From positions 96,584,609-96,648,608 of the forward strand of contig NC_133653.1 of the NCBI RefSeq assembly GCF_009905375.1: a DNA stretch of 64,000 nt. Reading direction: 5' to 3'. The notes beneath the pieces were generated by a model. The model did no database searches, had not been told where the DNA came from, and was given only the letters and a program-made list of their open reading frames with translations. The translations under genes were made by a program, and so were the position numbers. Shown piece by piece: positions 47,260 through 56,773 of the stretch (the first letter of the stretch is position 1; each line of letters opens with the position of its first letter). This stretch comes from Apium graveolens. Lineage: Eukaryota; Streptophyta; Magnoliopsida; Apiales; Apiaceae.

Positions 47260-48042
47260 TTTAATTAATATCTGGAATCTGTTCTTGAATGAATTTACAA
47301 ATGAATTTTTCATAAATGAAAAATTCATTTGCAAATTTATTTTATCATTTTATCATATTTCTTGCTTATTTCTATGTAATATATATTATCTTATCTATGT
47401 TATTTACTCTACTTGTTAATTTAAAATATCTCAGAATATTTTATTTCCTCTAAAGATATTTTTCTATGAATTTTATTTGCTAAAATTTAACATAAATCTA
47501 TTTTTGGAATAAAAATAATTAATTCTGATATATTATCTTTGTTTCTGTAAAAATTATAAGTTTTTATTTTAGTTTTACTATTTTGAAATAAAGTTTCAGT
47601 ACATTAATAGTTGTCTGTACATATTCATTCTGTTTTAATACTGCAAAGACTATCGGCAAGACAATTAAAATTGTCTTGCTGAAAATCATTTCAGTATTCT
47701 TGTAAATATAAATATGTTAATAGTTATTTTATATTAATACTAGAAAGACTATCGGCAAGACAATTGAAATTGTCTTGCTGAAAGTCATTTTAGTAATAAT
47801 TGATTGCTTATTTTACATATCAGATTAATTTTATAACTGGCAAGACAATCGGTAGGACTATTGATTGTCATGCCAGTAATAAAATTAATATCAGAATTAT
47901 TTTGTACTGGTATGACAATCGGTATGACTATCAGATTGTCATACCAGTTATATTTTTAATACTCTTTTTATTTGTTTTATTTTCCTTCTTTTTGCCTGGT
48001 ATGACAATCGGTATGACAATCCCGGATTGTCATACCAGCTGT
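47260..48042 (+). repeat. Post-pol spacer of copia D with five palindromic repeats
   Basis: No gene. Hairpin-forming units at 47648-47687, 47747-47787, 47837-47876, 47907-47948 and 47997-48040. The first two use CAAGACAATT/AATTGTCTTG arms, the last two TGGTATGACAATC/GATTGTCATACCA arms, and the third is intermediate. Almost every unit contains the CAATCGG or TATCGG half-site also found in the LTR. The last one ends 3 bases before a TATA box. Confidence 0.85.
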
Positions 48043-48550
48043 TATATAAGGCTTGTACTGCTTTGTTTTCAAACATTTTAATCACAGCAGTTCATTTTCG
48101 AAAAATTCTAACAGTCTTTTACTCTCTTCTCTCTCCTCGAACAAGATCAAAACCAAACCAAAAATCTGATTCATTTCTTTGCTCGAGTTTTTACTCAGCA
48201 CACTTAATCATCACTTTGTGATATATACATACAAGTATATACATAAAGAAGTGCTGCTGAAATTTTCTTAAAAATAAAAAAATTATTATAAAAAAAACGC
48301 AAAAATCAAATTAAAATAAGTTTGCCCCTTCAAATTCCTTTTTAATTTTAATTTCAGATTTGTGTCTTTTGGTTTATCAAAATTGTGCTTGTGAGTTAAG
48401 AATTTTAACGAGATACATTTCGGTCTAAATTTTTTTTTGATTATAATTAATTTAATTCGAATTATTAAATTAATTTAATTAATTCGAATTTTCTTAATAT
48501 TATTCTTAAAATTCTGATAAGCTTGTGTCTTATTATTATTCTTTAAAAAA
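48043..48550 (+). promoter_or_regulatory. Putative internal promoter and long leader of the second ORF of copia D
   Basis: TATATAAGG at 48043-48051, about 30 bases before a plausible start area, then a pyrimidine-rich patch (TCTTCTCTCTCCTCG near 48123-48137). The remaining leader of about 400 bases is AT-rich and contains upstream ATGs, so either an intron is removed or translation of the main ORF is weak. Function is inferred from layout only. Confidence 0.45.
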
Positions 48551-51500
48551 ATGGCTCTCAATTTCCAAATTGTCGCGCATAATCAAGTTGGTTATTTCAA
48601 TCCGGAAAGATGTGATGTTGAAAAATTTAAGCCTTGGATTAGATTTTTAAATGATCATTCGATTGTTAGCTCTGCTATTAAATCAAATGTGATTTTAAAC
48701 GTTGATCTACTTAGACTAATTTGCACAACTTCTACTGTGGCTGTTGATTCAAAATCTTTTTCATTCACCATCGCAAACACACAGTATGTAGTTGATGAAA
48801 CAGTCGTCAATCGTGCTTTAAATTTTCCACTAGACAATTTCTGTAATTTACCCTCTGAAAATGATATCACAAATTTTTTCAATGCCATTCACTATCAGGG
48901 GGTGATCAATTTAACCAAACTTTCTAAATCAAATTTGGTGTCTGAATGGGATATATTCTTCGATACACTTTCCAAAGTGTTTGCCAACTGTACAAAATCT
49001 AATTTTCATAACATTACTTCCACCCTCCAGTATATTGGTCTTGCGGTTGTTTTCAATCAAAGGATCAATTTTGGCAAACTACTTTTTCCCATTCTCTTGA
49101 GACGTCTAACTTCTGCTTTACGTGATCATTCTACAAATCGTAGGGTATCATGTTACTATGCTCGTTTTCTTATGCTCATAGCAGATCATCTACTCACCCC
49201 TGAACACAAAGCACTTTTTGCTAACTCTGCTGTAACTGAACCCCCACCAGTTAGCAAAAAGATTTACACTCGCCAAGACACAACCTTCAAATTTATGCAA
49301 GTACCAGTACTTGTATCTGCTTTCATGGCCAATTATATTCCCTTGCCTATTTTTAATCTTCCCGGCCATGAACAGCAACCTCAACCTCCAGTGGTTCAAG
49401 CCACCCAGGCTCTTCCATTACAGGTAGTAACTTCTCACTCTCACTCTCACTCTCTTCCTACTTCTGTTAACAGACCCTCAGTGGTTGATAGGGCTGACCA
49501 TGAAGTTGTAGAACCACAGCTTCAATCCCAGGTCATAGAGCCAAACACAGAGTCTCATTCTATCTCACCCTCTCCCCCACTGTCTAAAATGTTACCCAGA
49601 AGATTACTAGGAAGTAGTACAATGTTAAATATGAGTGAACCCTCAGCTCTGCCTCCTCCTAAGAAAAGAAAAACCTATTCTGAGGCATCTGAAAGCCCAT
49701 CCTTGTCCTCCCAACAGGACATGGACTTTGAAATGGCCAATGAACAGTTACTAGAGGCATTCTCTCAACAGGATGCATCTATTGAAATTCGCCATCGGGC
49801 CATGGCATCTTGTACTGAGTCAAGCACAATTCCATTACTCACAATGGAACCATACACTTCCCCAGATAAAACTCAGGACACCCAGCGAGGAGTGCACGTC
49901 GAGTCGGTTACAGTGCCTGCCATAGTTACGGCAGAAGAGCATTCACATGCTTCAGAGGGAAAATCTGACTCTCCGCCATCTTTAATAGAGTCATTTTCTC
50001 CCCTCCCAGATCCAACAACTCTGGCTCCCTTATGGGATTCTCCACTCGCAGATTTATCTGGAGAAAGTGGAGGGCAACTCGGTCAATCTATCCCTGAAGC
50101 AATTCAGACATCTATTCCAAAAGATTTGATAGCATTGACTGAGGATCGGGACTCGCGAATTCCCATTGCACCACCACTGACCTCTCTTGAAGAGGCTAGG
50201 GTGATTTTTTATGCAGGTACACAAGAACAGCAATTGGAAGACTCCTCACGAGCAATCATATTGAGAGAAACACATGCACGTGAGATGAGTGAACCAAATA
50301 CGAGTGAACTTCAGGTGAGAGCACACACAGACACTGATACTGTCAACCTGTTAGCTCAGATTGCTGCCCTGAAAGAAGAACTTGCCAAAAGTCAAGCTGA
50401 AGCTCAAGCATTCAAAGCACAAGTGGTTGAACGGTCTTCTTCTTCCACCTCTGTCGACAATCAGCTTGCGATCATAAGGAATGACATCTCAGATTTAAAG
50501 ACTGCTGTAATACCAAAGCTCAATTCTATTCAGGACACTCCAAACTTATCAACTGATGACATATCCAACTTCTGCTCCCTACATACAAGAATGACTTCTC
50601 TTGAAGACCTCGTTGAGATGAATCATTCACTGGACAACTCAAGATTTGTAAAGATAGAGACGGGCATGGAACATCTAAATGAAGGCATGAAGCACTTATA
50701 TTACATGATCAAGAATTCTCATTGCCCTAATGAAGAACAAAAAGCTTATTTTGAAGGACCGTCTGGTGGAGGATCAGGCTCTGGAAGTGGTGGAGGTTTC
50801 AAAGGAAAGTCTGTAGAGGATCCCTCAACTAAGGGGGAGAAGAAAGGAGGGAGTAGTTCCAAAGGGAAAGAAAAAGATACTTCTGCTGGAGATAAAGGAA
50901 AGGCTGATGATGCCTACTACAGTGGAGAACAGGATGACTTCGATATTTTTGACATTCCCACTGAACCAGCTCAGGAAGATAAAGATGGGTTATTTGAAGC
51001 TGAAGAAGAAAGTGATTTTGAAGATTGGGAAGAAGAAGATACAGTGGATCCTAGGTTTGAGAAAGAATTTCAGAAAGAAAAGTCAGAGATGCAAAGAAAA
51101 GAAGCTGAACTTAAGAAGGTCTCACAGATCATTGACAGGAGAAAAGACATACAAAGAACAGAAACTCTTCAAAAGCAACGTCTTCATGACATTAAAGCTC
51201 AAGAAAGGAGAAGAGATGTCAGACTGAAGATTGGTGGAAAGTGGGATGAAGCTAGGAGAGTACTCGATATGCCTCAGCTATGCACTAACAATGATAGGCA
51301 GTTCTTACATCTTCTGGACAAGCTGGAAATCTCAAATCCTAACAATGACATGTACATGAATGCTATCAAGACTGAAGTCTCAAGGATCACAGCTGCTTTT
51401 GATAGATCCCTAAATGAGATGAGCATTTTTGTATATTGTCAGAGTGAAGGATCATTCAAGGTATCACTTCATCTATTCGAGAATCGTTCGTTGTCAGAGA

Positions 51501-51943
51501 TTTGGGTTCTTTTAAACAAAGTGAAAAGAAGCTCAGAGTTGAATGAAGTTCTTCGGGAAAGACTTAAAGAGTTTGCCAGCAGGGCTAGTCCTCAAGTGGT
51601 CAACAATCCTCATCAAGTGAGATTCTTTAAGTCTGATTGTCTTCAAATCTGTCAGCTAGATGTACAATCTCTTAAAGACTACTCAGCTAAGCATCTGGTC
51701 TGGATGGAACATCATTTGAGAACAGCTGGATATTCATCCATGTTGAAGACTCAAGCTGCTGACTTGATTCAAGCTTATTGTGAGAAGAATGTTAAAAGGT
51801 ACAATCAACTCAAGAATAAGTTGAAGACAGTTGGAGTTCAACCAGTCAGACCTGCAAGCTTCACTTCAGAAAAGGATCGTGTTTTTGACAAGGAATTGCT
51901 TCAAGATTTAGAAGAAGGTGAAGTCAGAAGAGAAGACAACTAA
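48551..51943 (+). CDS. Second ORF ('envelope-like' position) of copia D, 1130 residues, function unknown
   Basis: Residues 1-230 form a compact domain shared with C (blocks VVDETVVNRALNFP, EWDIFFDTLSKVF, NRRVSCYYARFLMLIADHLL). Residues 270-590 are Ser/Pro/His/Gln-rich (HSHSHSHS near 297). A coiled coil lies at about 598-628 (LLAQIAALKEELAKSQAEAQ), a Gly/Ser run at 738-748, an acidic stretch at about 795-840 and a long Arg/Lys/Glu coiled coil at about 840-900. The C-terminal 230 residues are mixed. I see no signal peptide, transmembrane segment or Cys-rich ectodomain, so an envelope role is not supported. SIRE elements are known for an ORF in this place. The start is the first ATG of the frame. 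Confidence 0.9.
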   Translation: MALNFQIVAHNQVGYFNPERCDVEKFKPWIRFLNDHSIVSSAIKSNVILNVDLLRLICTTSTVAVDSKSFSFTIANTQYVVDETVVNRALNFPLDNFCNLPSENDITNFFNAIHYQGVINLTKLSKSNLVSEWDIFFDTLSKVFANCTKSNFHNITSTLQYIGLAVVFNQRINFGKLLFPILLRRLTSALRDHSTNRRVSCYYARFLMLIADHLLTPEHKALFANSAVTEPPPVSKKIYTRQDTTFKFMQVPVLVSAFMANYIPLPIFNLPGHEQQPQPPVVQATQALPLQVVTSHSHSHSLPTSVNRPSVVDRADHEVVEPQLQSQVIEPNTESHSISPSPPLSKMLPRRLLGSSTMLNMSEPSALPPPKKRKTYSEASESPSLSSQQDMDFEMANEQLLEAFSQQDASIEIRHRAMASCTESSTIPLLTMEPYTSPDKTQDTQRGVHVESVTVPAIVTAEEHSHASEGKSDSPPSLIESFSPLPDPTTLAPLWDSPLADLSGESGGQLGQSIPEAIQTSIPKDLIALTEDRDSRIPIAPPLTSLEEARVIFYAGTQEQQLEDSSRAIILRETHAREMSEPNTSELQVRAHTDTDTVNLLAQIAALKEELAKSQAEAQAFKAQVVERSSSSTSVDNQLAIIRNDISDLKTAVIPKLNSIQDTPNLSTDDISNFCSLHTRMTSLEDLVEMNHSLDNSRFVKIETGMEHLNEGMKHLYYMIKNSHCPNEEQKAYFEGPSGGGSGSGSGGGFKGKSVEDPSTKGEKKGGSSSKGKEKDTSAGDKGKADDAYYSGEQDDFDIFDIPTEPAQEDKDGLFEAEEESDFEDWEEEDTVDPRFEKEFQKEKSEMQRKEAELKKVSQIIDRRKDIQRTETLQKQRLHDIKAQERRRDVRLKIGGKWDEARRVLDMPQLCTNNDRQFLHLLDKLEISNPNNDMYMNAIKTEVSRITAAFDRSLNEMSIFVYCQSEGSFKVSLHLFENRSLSEIWVLLNKVKRSSELNEVLRERLKEFASRASPQVVNNPHQVRFFKSDCLQICQLDVQSLKDYSAKHLVWMEHHLRTAGYSSMLKTQAADLIQAYCEKNVKRYNQLKNKLKTVGVQPVRPASFTSEKDRVFDKELLQDLEEGEVRREDN

Positions 51944-52206
51944 AGTCAATTAGCTCAAAACTCAATGTAATATGATTAGAGCGTTATGAATCAAGATAGT
52001 CTAATGTAGTTATATGTTCAGGCTAGAGGAACATCTATCTTGTATTCACTTGTAAATTTCATTTGGAATCTGGAAAATGTTAAATATAATCCAGAACTTT
52101 TCTGCTATTTACTTTACATTATTGTTTATATCTTTTTCTTATTTGATTAGTTGAGTTATCCTCTAGGTATTTGTTGTTATTGTCTAACAAGCAAATAGGG
52201 GGAGAT
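51944..52206 (+). promoter_or_regulatory. 3' tail and polypurine tract of copia D
   Basis: AT-rich non-coding tail ending in AAATAGGGGGAGAT directly before the 3' LTR at 52207. Confidence 0.85.
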
Positions 52207-53519
52207 TGAAAGGCATATGTCATAGCCTACTCGTTTATTCGAGTATTTAACTCAACTCAAATAAGAATGTAATAAGTAAATAGTGGATCAAGCATCAGAG
52301 AGATCTCACAAAGTAACATCTGTCAAAGAATAAAGAAACATTGTTCATCTGCAAACTTGAAGATTCACTGGAAGAAGTTCAAGAATTTGATCATGCCTCA
52401 GTGATATAAATCAAGATCGTGGATTTAATCAAGTGACAGAGATCTCGTCAAGGTATCATTTATTACAAGGATTCAATCAGAACAACAAAGTCAAGACATG
52501 AAGAAACGTCACGAAAGTTAGTCACTCATGAACCAGACAGTACATCGAGTGTCAGCATTGAAGTGACGGAATTGATTCATAAGTCTCAGTGACTTTCAGA
52601 AGATTGTCAGAAGAATGGTTGCTGCTCAGGGTTAGTATTAATTCTCCATTAATTAATTAAGTCATATAATTTAATTAAGAAAATAAATTATATCTGCAAG
52701 GATTAATTTATTAATTAATTGAATTAAATTGATTAATTAATTTAGAATTAATATTAAGGAATTACAGAATTTTAATTGGTTTAAAATCTATTTAAATTGG
52801 AACAAGGCAAACTGATTGTATTAGTATGACAATCGGTATGACAATCAATTGTCATACCGAAAGTCATGCTAATTCATTTGATTGTCTTGTTAGAATTTTT
52901 ATTAGTTTAAAAATCTGATTATTAATCTTTGCAAGACAATCTGAATTGTACTTATGTAACAATCGGTATGACAATCAATTGTCATACCGAAAGTCATGCT
53001 GGTTCAAAGGATTGTCATTGCAGTTCATTTGCATTCGGCTGTTTACTTCAAAAGAGAAAAAGAAGCAGAAGATCATATCATCCAAAAATAGAGCAGCAAC
53101 ATACAGAACAAGAAAAAAGCAGAGAACAAAAGAAAAATATTTCATCATCCATCTGCTTATTCAAGATCAAATATTCTAGTTTGTTAATGTTAAATCCAAA
53201 CCACTAGAATTACTTATCTTGTTCCTGTATATCAATCTAGCGGATTAAAATCCCTAGAACTTAATCTCAAATCGCTTTTAGCATTTGATCTTTTAATTAC
53301 AAAAATAGAAAAAGTTCATGTCGAATTTATTCTAAATTTGTAATAATTGATTTGAGATTAATCCCTTGTAATCGATACCGTAGTTGTAACACCTTTCAAG
53401 TTTAATAAAAGTTTTATTTAACTTGAATTTTGTTTCACAATTTTATTCCGCATTTTATTAGACGAAACGGTATTGTTTGCATTCAACCCCCCCTTCTACA
53501 AACAAATTGGGACCTAACA
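52207..53519 (+). repeat. 3' LTR of copia D
   Basis: 1313 bp, collinear with the 5' LTR at offset 10877 with no difference seen. Palindrome cores at 52835-52858 and 52965-52988. Followed by the target duplication AACAC at 53520-53524. Confidence 0.95.
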
Positions 53520-53524
53520 AACAC

Positions 53525-54150
53525 CTTTGTATAGATTTTGTAGTAGCATATAAGTCATGTTGACTTTAATTAGATATGCAGAATAGGTTGATTAATTGTA
53601 GATATTAGATGTCTTGTAATTCTGCACAAGTGAAATAAAGTCAAGTGTCAAATAGCTACCCGACGGATGATCAACAAAGCCACCGACGGATGATCAACAA
53701 AGCTCCCGACGGATGATCAACAAGGCAACCCAACGGATGATAATCATGTACCCAACGAATGATCAATTCAAACATCTGTTGACAGTGACAACACAGTCAC
53801 ATGCGTCGAGTGTTTGCAAAAGGAATGTGGCAGCCTATTCAACTGGGTTTTTGAGAACAAAGAAGCATTACCATTTCTATGCTATTATGAAGATATTCAA
53901 AGATGCTGGAATAGAGTAGTGAAGCAGCATGGTATTAGACTTGATAGGTTTTGTGTTATTATCTTGTCTTATTACTATGTAATCTTGGTGATATATATAA
54001 ACCAAGAGTAGCAAATAGAACAACAACAAGACTAAGCAAATACATTCTCAGAGAAACAATTGTAAGCTGTATCCTGTAGCATTTCTCTGTAAGTTTAGTT
54101 GTTCATATTTGTAAGCAGCTGTGAGCTATTCAAGCTTCACAGGGTTCTCT

Positions 54151-54192
<42 letters not shown>

Positions 54193-54403
54193 GGTGGATA
54201 CATTCAAATCCACCAGAGAGTTTTTAAAGACTTGTGTTTTTAATTACTTGTGTTTTGATTTATCTAACTCTTCATTCCGCATTTTGCAAATCAAACACTT
54301 ATATATTGTTAAGTTAGAACCATTTTTCTTTAATCTGAAAAAGTAGCCAGAATTGCATTCAACCCCCCTTCTGTAATTCTTGTTGTATTGTTTGGGACTA
54401 ACA
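53525..54403 (+). repeat. 3' LTR of copia C, second part
   Basis: Continues from 41329 after removal of D. It has five tandem CGACGGATGATCAACAA-type units at 53659-53765, against two in the 5' LTR, and a longer AT-dinucleotide run at about 54152-54190. TATA box near 53990-54000. Ends GGGACTAACA. Confidence 0.9.
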
Positions 54404-54435
54404 GTAATCTTTGACATCATCTATTATATATTACA
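54404..54435 (-). repeat. First 32 bases of the E 3' LTR
   Basis: Minus strand TGTAATATATAATAG to ATTAC, matching the start of the A 3' LTR at 24743. The rest of this LTR lies on the other side of C at 29089-27701. GTAAT at 54404-54408 is the right target duplication of C. Confidence 0.88.
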
Positions 54436-55046
54436 ATCTCCCCCAACTTGTTCATTATGAAATTATGCACAAATTCTGGTTGATAATGTCAAAATTTTAT
54501 CTAAATGTAGAACCCAAGAACCTAATTTTCCCATCTAATCTTCTTTTGTGAGTTGCATTTAGATTTATTCTTCCTTCTCCCCCTATCAAGAAAAGAATAT
54601 TATTATCTGGCAACATCGATTAGCTGTTTTGGCATTTAGATATATTCTCCCCCTTTTTGACATTATCTTCAGGAATAAAGACCCAGCTAGATGCACATTA
54701 TTCAAGCTTTTGTCAATGTTCATGTAGAACACCATCAGCAGCTTCAAGTTTTAGTGAAGTCTGTAGTGATGAGTTTACCAAGTAGATTATAATAGAAAAA
54801 TCCTAAGCTCTCTATTCTTTTGAATAAGTAGTCTCACTACTTCTCACTGCACTAGTCTCATGACTTTTAAGAGTCAGAGTTACCTCACAAGGATTGCTAA
54901 ATCCAGACACTCATTCTACCTCTCCTTTTGCCAGGATGGATCCTGCCTCTCTTATTTTCTATTTTTCTCTCAATCTATTCTCTTATTCTCTCATGAAAGG
55001 CTCAATTGTTGTTTGTCCTATAGAAATAAGAGGTGGCTGAGAAGAG
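54436..55046 (-). other. Polypurine tract and 3' non-coding tail of E
   Basis: Minus strand CAAGTTGGGGGAGAT next to the LTR (54449-54436), then a non-coding tail with further GGGGGAGA tracts at about 54575-54655. Matches 24182-24742 of A. Confidence 0.7.
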
Positions 55047-55460
55047 TTAATCTGTGATTATATGATTAGGGGAAGACCATATAGGGTTAATCATACTCAT
55101 TTCAACAGAAAAAAAGAGTGCATAAGCATCTATGACTGGGGTCACAGTTTGACTCACAGATTGCTCTGTGATTATGACAGTGTGTTGTCCTCCACTTGTA
55201 GTGGGAACCTCCAATCGAATTGGAGGGGATTTGACTGGGTTACTGTCATGTGCACCAGCCTCAAACCCTTGTGTGTCTTGCAACACACTGGCACTTAAAT
55301 GTGCTAAACTTGCCTTTCTTATGAAATTGTCATAGGCAATTGTTCTTCTAGCTTTGACTGCTAAGGCAGCCTCTGCTAGAGTTATGAGGGGAGTTGTTCC
55401 TTCTTGAGGAACCTCCAATTGAATTGGAGAGGATTGAGATAGCTCCCCCTCAGGAGTACT
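55047..55460 (-). pseudogene. Decayed post-pol coding remnant of E, longest surviving copy
   Basis: A minus-strand frame of 123 codons from 55418 (MEVPQEGTTPLITLAEAALAV...) ending at 55047. It contains a duplicated phrase (SPIQLEVP / SPPIRLEVP), so a short internal repeat is present. Copies in A0 and A are broken. Whether this is the end of a once-longer second ORF cannot be told. Confidence 0.5.
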
Positions 55461-56014
55461 ACCTCAAACCTATCAGTCTATTAAGACTGTTTTGCACATG
55501 AAGGTGCATTAGTGATATTCATGAAAAGCTGATAAATTTCCATGATTGTGATACCAGTTCCTTTTTCTCAAACAACAGAACAACTGAAGAACATTTTGGG
55601 GATTTTGTCCTTTTGTAAAACAGGTCCTTTTGAGAGTTACCTGAGTGGGATTGTGTTTGAGTTTGTGTTTGTGTTGTTGTGCCTGGGTAAACTGCAGTTT
55701 GGTTTTGAAAAGTTTTAGCTGCAGTTTTAGCACTAAAACCTGTGAATTGATTCTTTGAATTCTCTGTTGATATCTTGTATTAGACCTTTAATGCATTGAA
55801 CAAATGTATCTTTTTGGAGTTTCATTAGACAAATACATTGTAAGATATTTTAGTTGCAAGCATTATTGCAGAGAAGGAAAAATTCAATATAGATAAAAGC
55901 ACATAGGAATCATTACACAAATAAAAGAATAGTTAGAGAAGAATTTGGATTTTCATTAATAATAGAAATAGAGTACATTAAGACATAGATTTAACAAGTA
56001 AATACTAATCCTAA
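55461..56014 (-). other. Non-coding stretch of E between short ORF and remnant
   Basis: Corresponds to 660-1280 of A0. An ACAACACAAACAC-type simple repeat lies at about 55655-55685. I see no gene. Confidence 0.45.
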
Positions 56015-56383
56015 CTACTCTAGTTTGGGCTCCTTTTTTTCTGCCTCCAACCTCTTTGCCCTGCGCTCATACGCGCTGGACATGGAGTTTGCAAGAGAAA
56101 TGATTCTCTCATGCAGCTTCAGAGCAGCAAGTCGTTGCTGCTCAGCCACTCTGGCTCGTCTCTCCTGCTCGAGAGAGACTTCCATCTCAAAGAAAAGAAT
56201 ATCAAGTTGATCATCCCATGAGAGGTCATCAAAGATCTCTTGTGGAAGATCAAAAGAGCTGCATATGATCCCCTTGATGCGGATTTGAAGTCCAAAAGGG
56301 TCATAATAGACTTTATCGTCAGTCAAGTTCCCAGCTGGAAGATAAACATTGTGGTTGAGTGTGTGAAAAACGGGGGCAGCCAT
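56015..56383 (-). CDS. Short post-pol ORF of E, intact, 122 residues, function unknown
   Basis: Start at 56383 (MAAPVFHTLNHNVYLPAGNL), chosen because both other copies begin at the same codon and the TATA box lies about 95 bases upstream; the frame is open further upstream without a conserved start. The first half is mixed (VYYDPFGLQIRIKGIICSSF). The second half is Glu/Arg/Gln-rich coiled coil (EQERRARVAEQQRLAALKL) with a basic tail. No membrane span or known domain. It is the only intact copy of three. Confidence 0.65.
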   Translation of the reverse strand: MAAPVFHTLNHNVYLPAGNLTDDKVYYDPFGLQIRIKGIICSSFDLPQEIFDDLSWDDQLDILFFEMEVSLEQERRARVAEQQRLAALKLHERIISLANSMSSAYERRAKRLEAEKKEPKLE

Positions 56384-56773
56384 TTGGTGCGAAAAGAACA
56401 ATAGGTGAGTTTTGAGGCTAAAATAGTTTATTAGAAAGAGATTGGTGATGAATGATAAAGAGGGAGGCGTTTTTAATATATAGAGGGAGTAAAGATAGAA
56501 ACCAATAGACTCTTGAGTTGCCCGTATAATACGAATAATAAACACATACCCATATTTGACAGTTAGAAATGACTAGTTACTATTCCCCATGCAAGTACTC
56601 AAGAATATTAGTTTACTTCAGAGAGTGACTATTCCCCATGCAAATAAGCACGTACTCCCTACACAAAAAGTAACTCCTCCAATCAGCATTCAGTTAAATA
56701 ATTAACCACTATCAGCATACTCAAAATAACACAAATAATGTACTAGTCTACTAACATTGGACTAACCTATTTC
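56384..56773 (-). promoter_or_regulatory. Promoter-like segment and spacer of E upstream of the short ORF
   Basis: Minus strand TATA box (TATATATT) at 56482-56475, CT-rich leader and ATG 56383. Upstream is spacer matching 22340-22620 of A. ATTTC at 56769-56773 is the target duplication of the solo LTR. Confidence 0.45.

Larger units (their letters stand above)
41330..53519 (+). mobile_element. D: intact, young SIRE-like Ty1/copia element with a second long ORF
   Basis: 12190 bp. Both LTRs are 1313 bp at a fixed offset of 10877, and I saw no difference between them. Target duplication is AACAC. Gag-pol (42739-47259) and a second ORF (48551-51943) have no internal stop. Primer site and polypurine tract are in place. 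All catalytic residues I looked for are present. It is the best candidate in the window for a functional autonomous element. Expression is unknown. Confidence 0.95.
29090..54403 (+). mobile_element. C: SIRE-like Ty1/copia element, degenerate, 3' LTR split by D
   Basis: About 13.1 kb without D. It has 5' LTR, primer site, gag-pol with many stops, a motif-rich spacer, a long second ORF region in pieces, polypurine tract and 3' LTR. It is inserted in the 3' LTR of E. The number of stops and the LTR differences mark it as clearly older than D. Confidence 0.9.

Noticed and set aside
54152..54190. AT-dinucleotide run as a functional site
   Set aside because: Ordinary microsatellite; the 5' LTR has a shorter, interrupted version.
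56384..56545. 54-codon N-terminal extension of the E short ORF
   Set aside because: It covers the TATA box and leader. The other two copies support the ATG at 56383.
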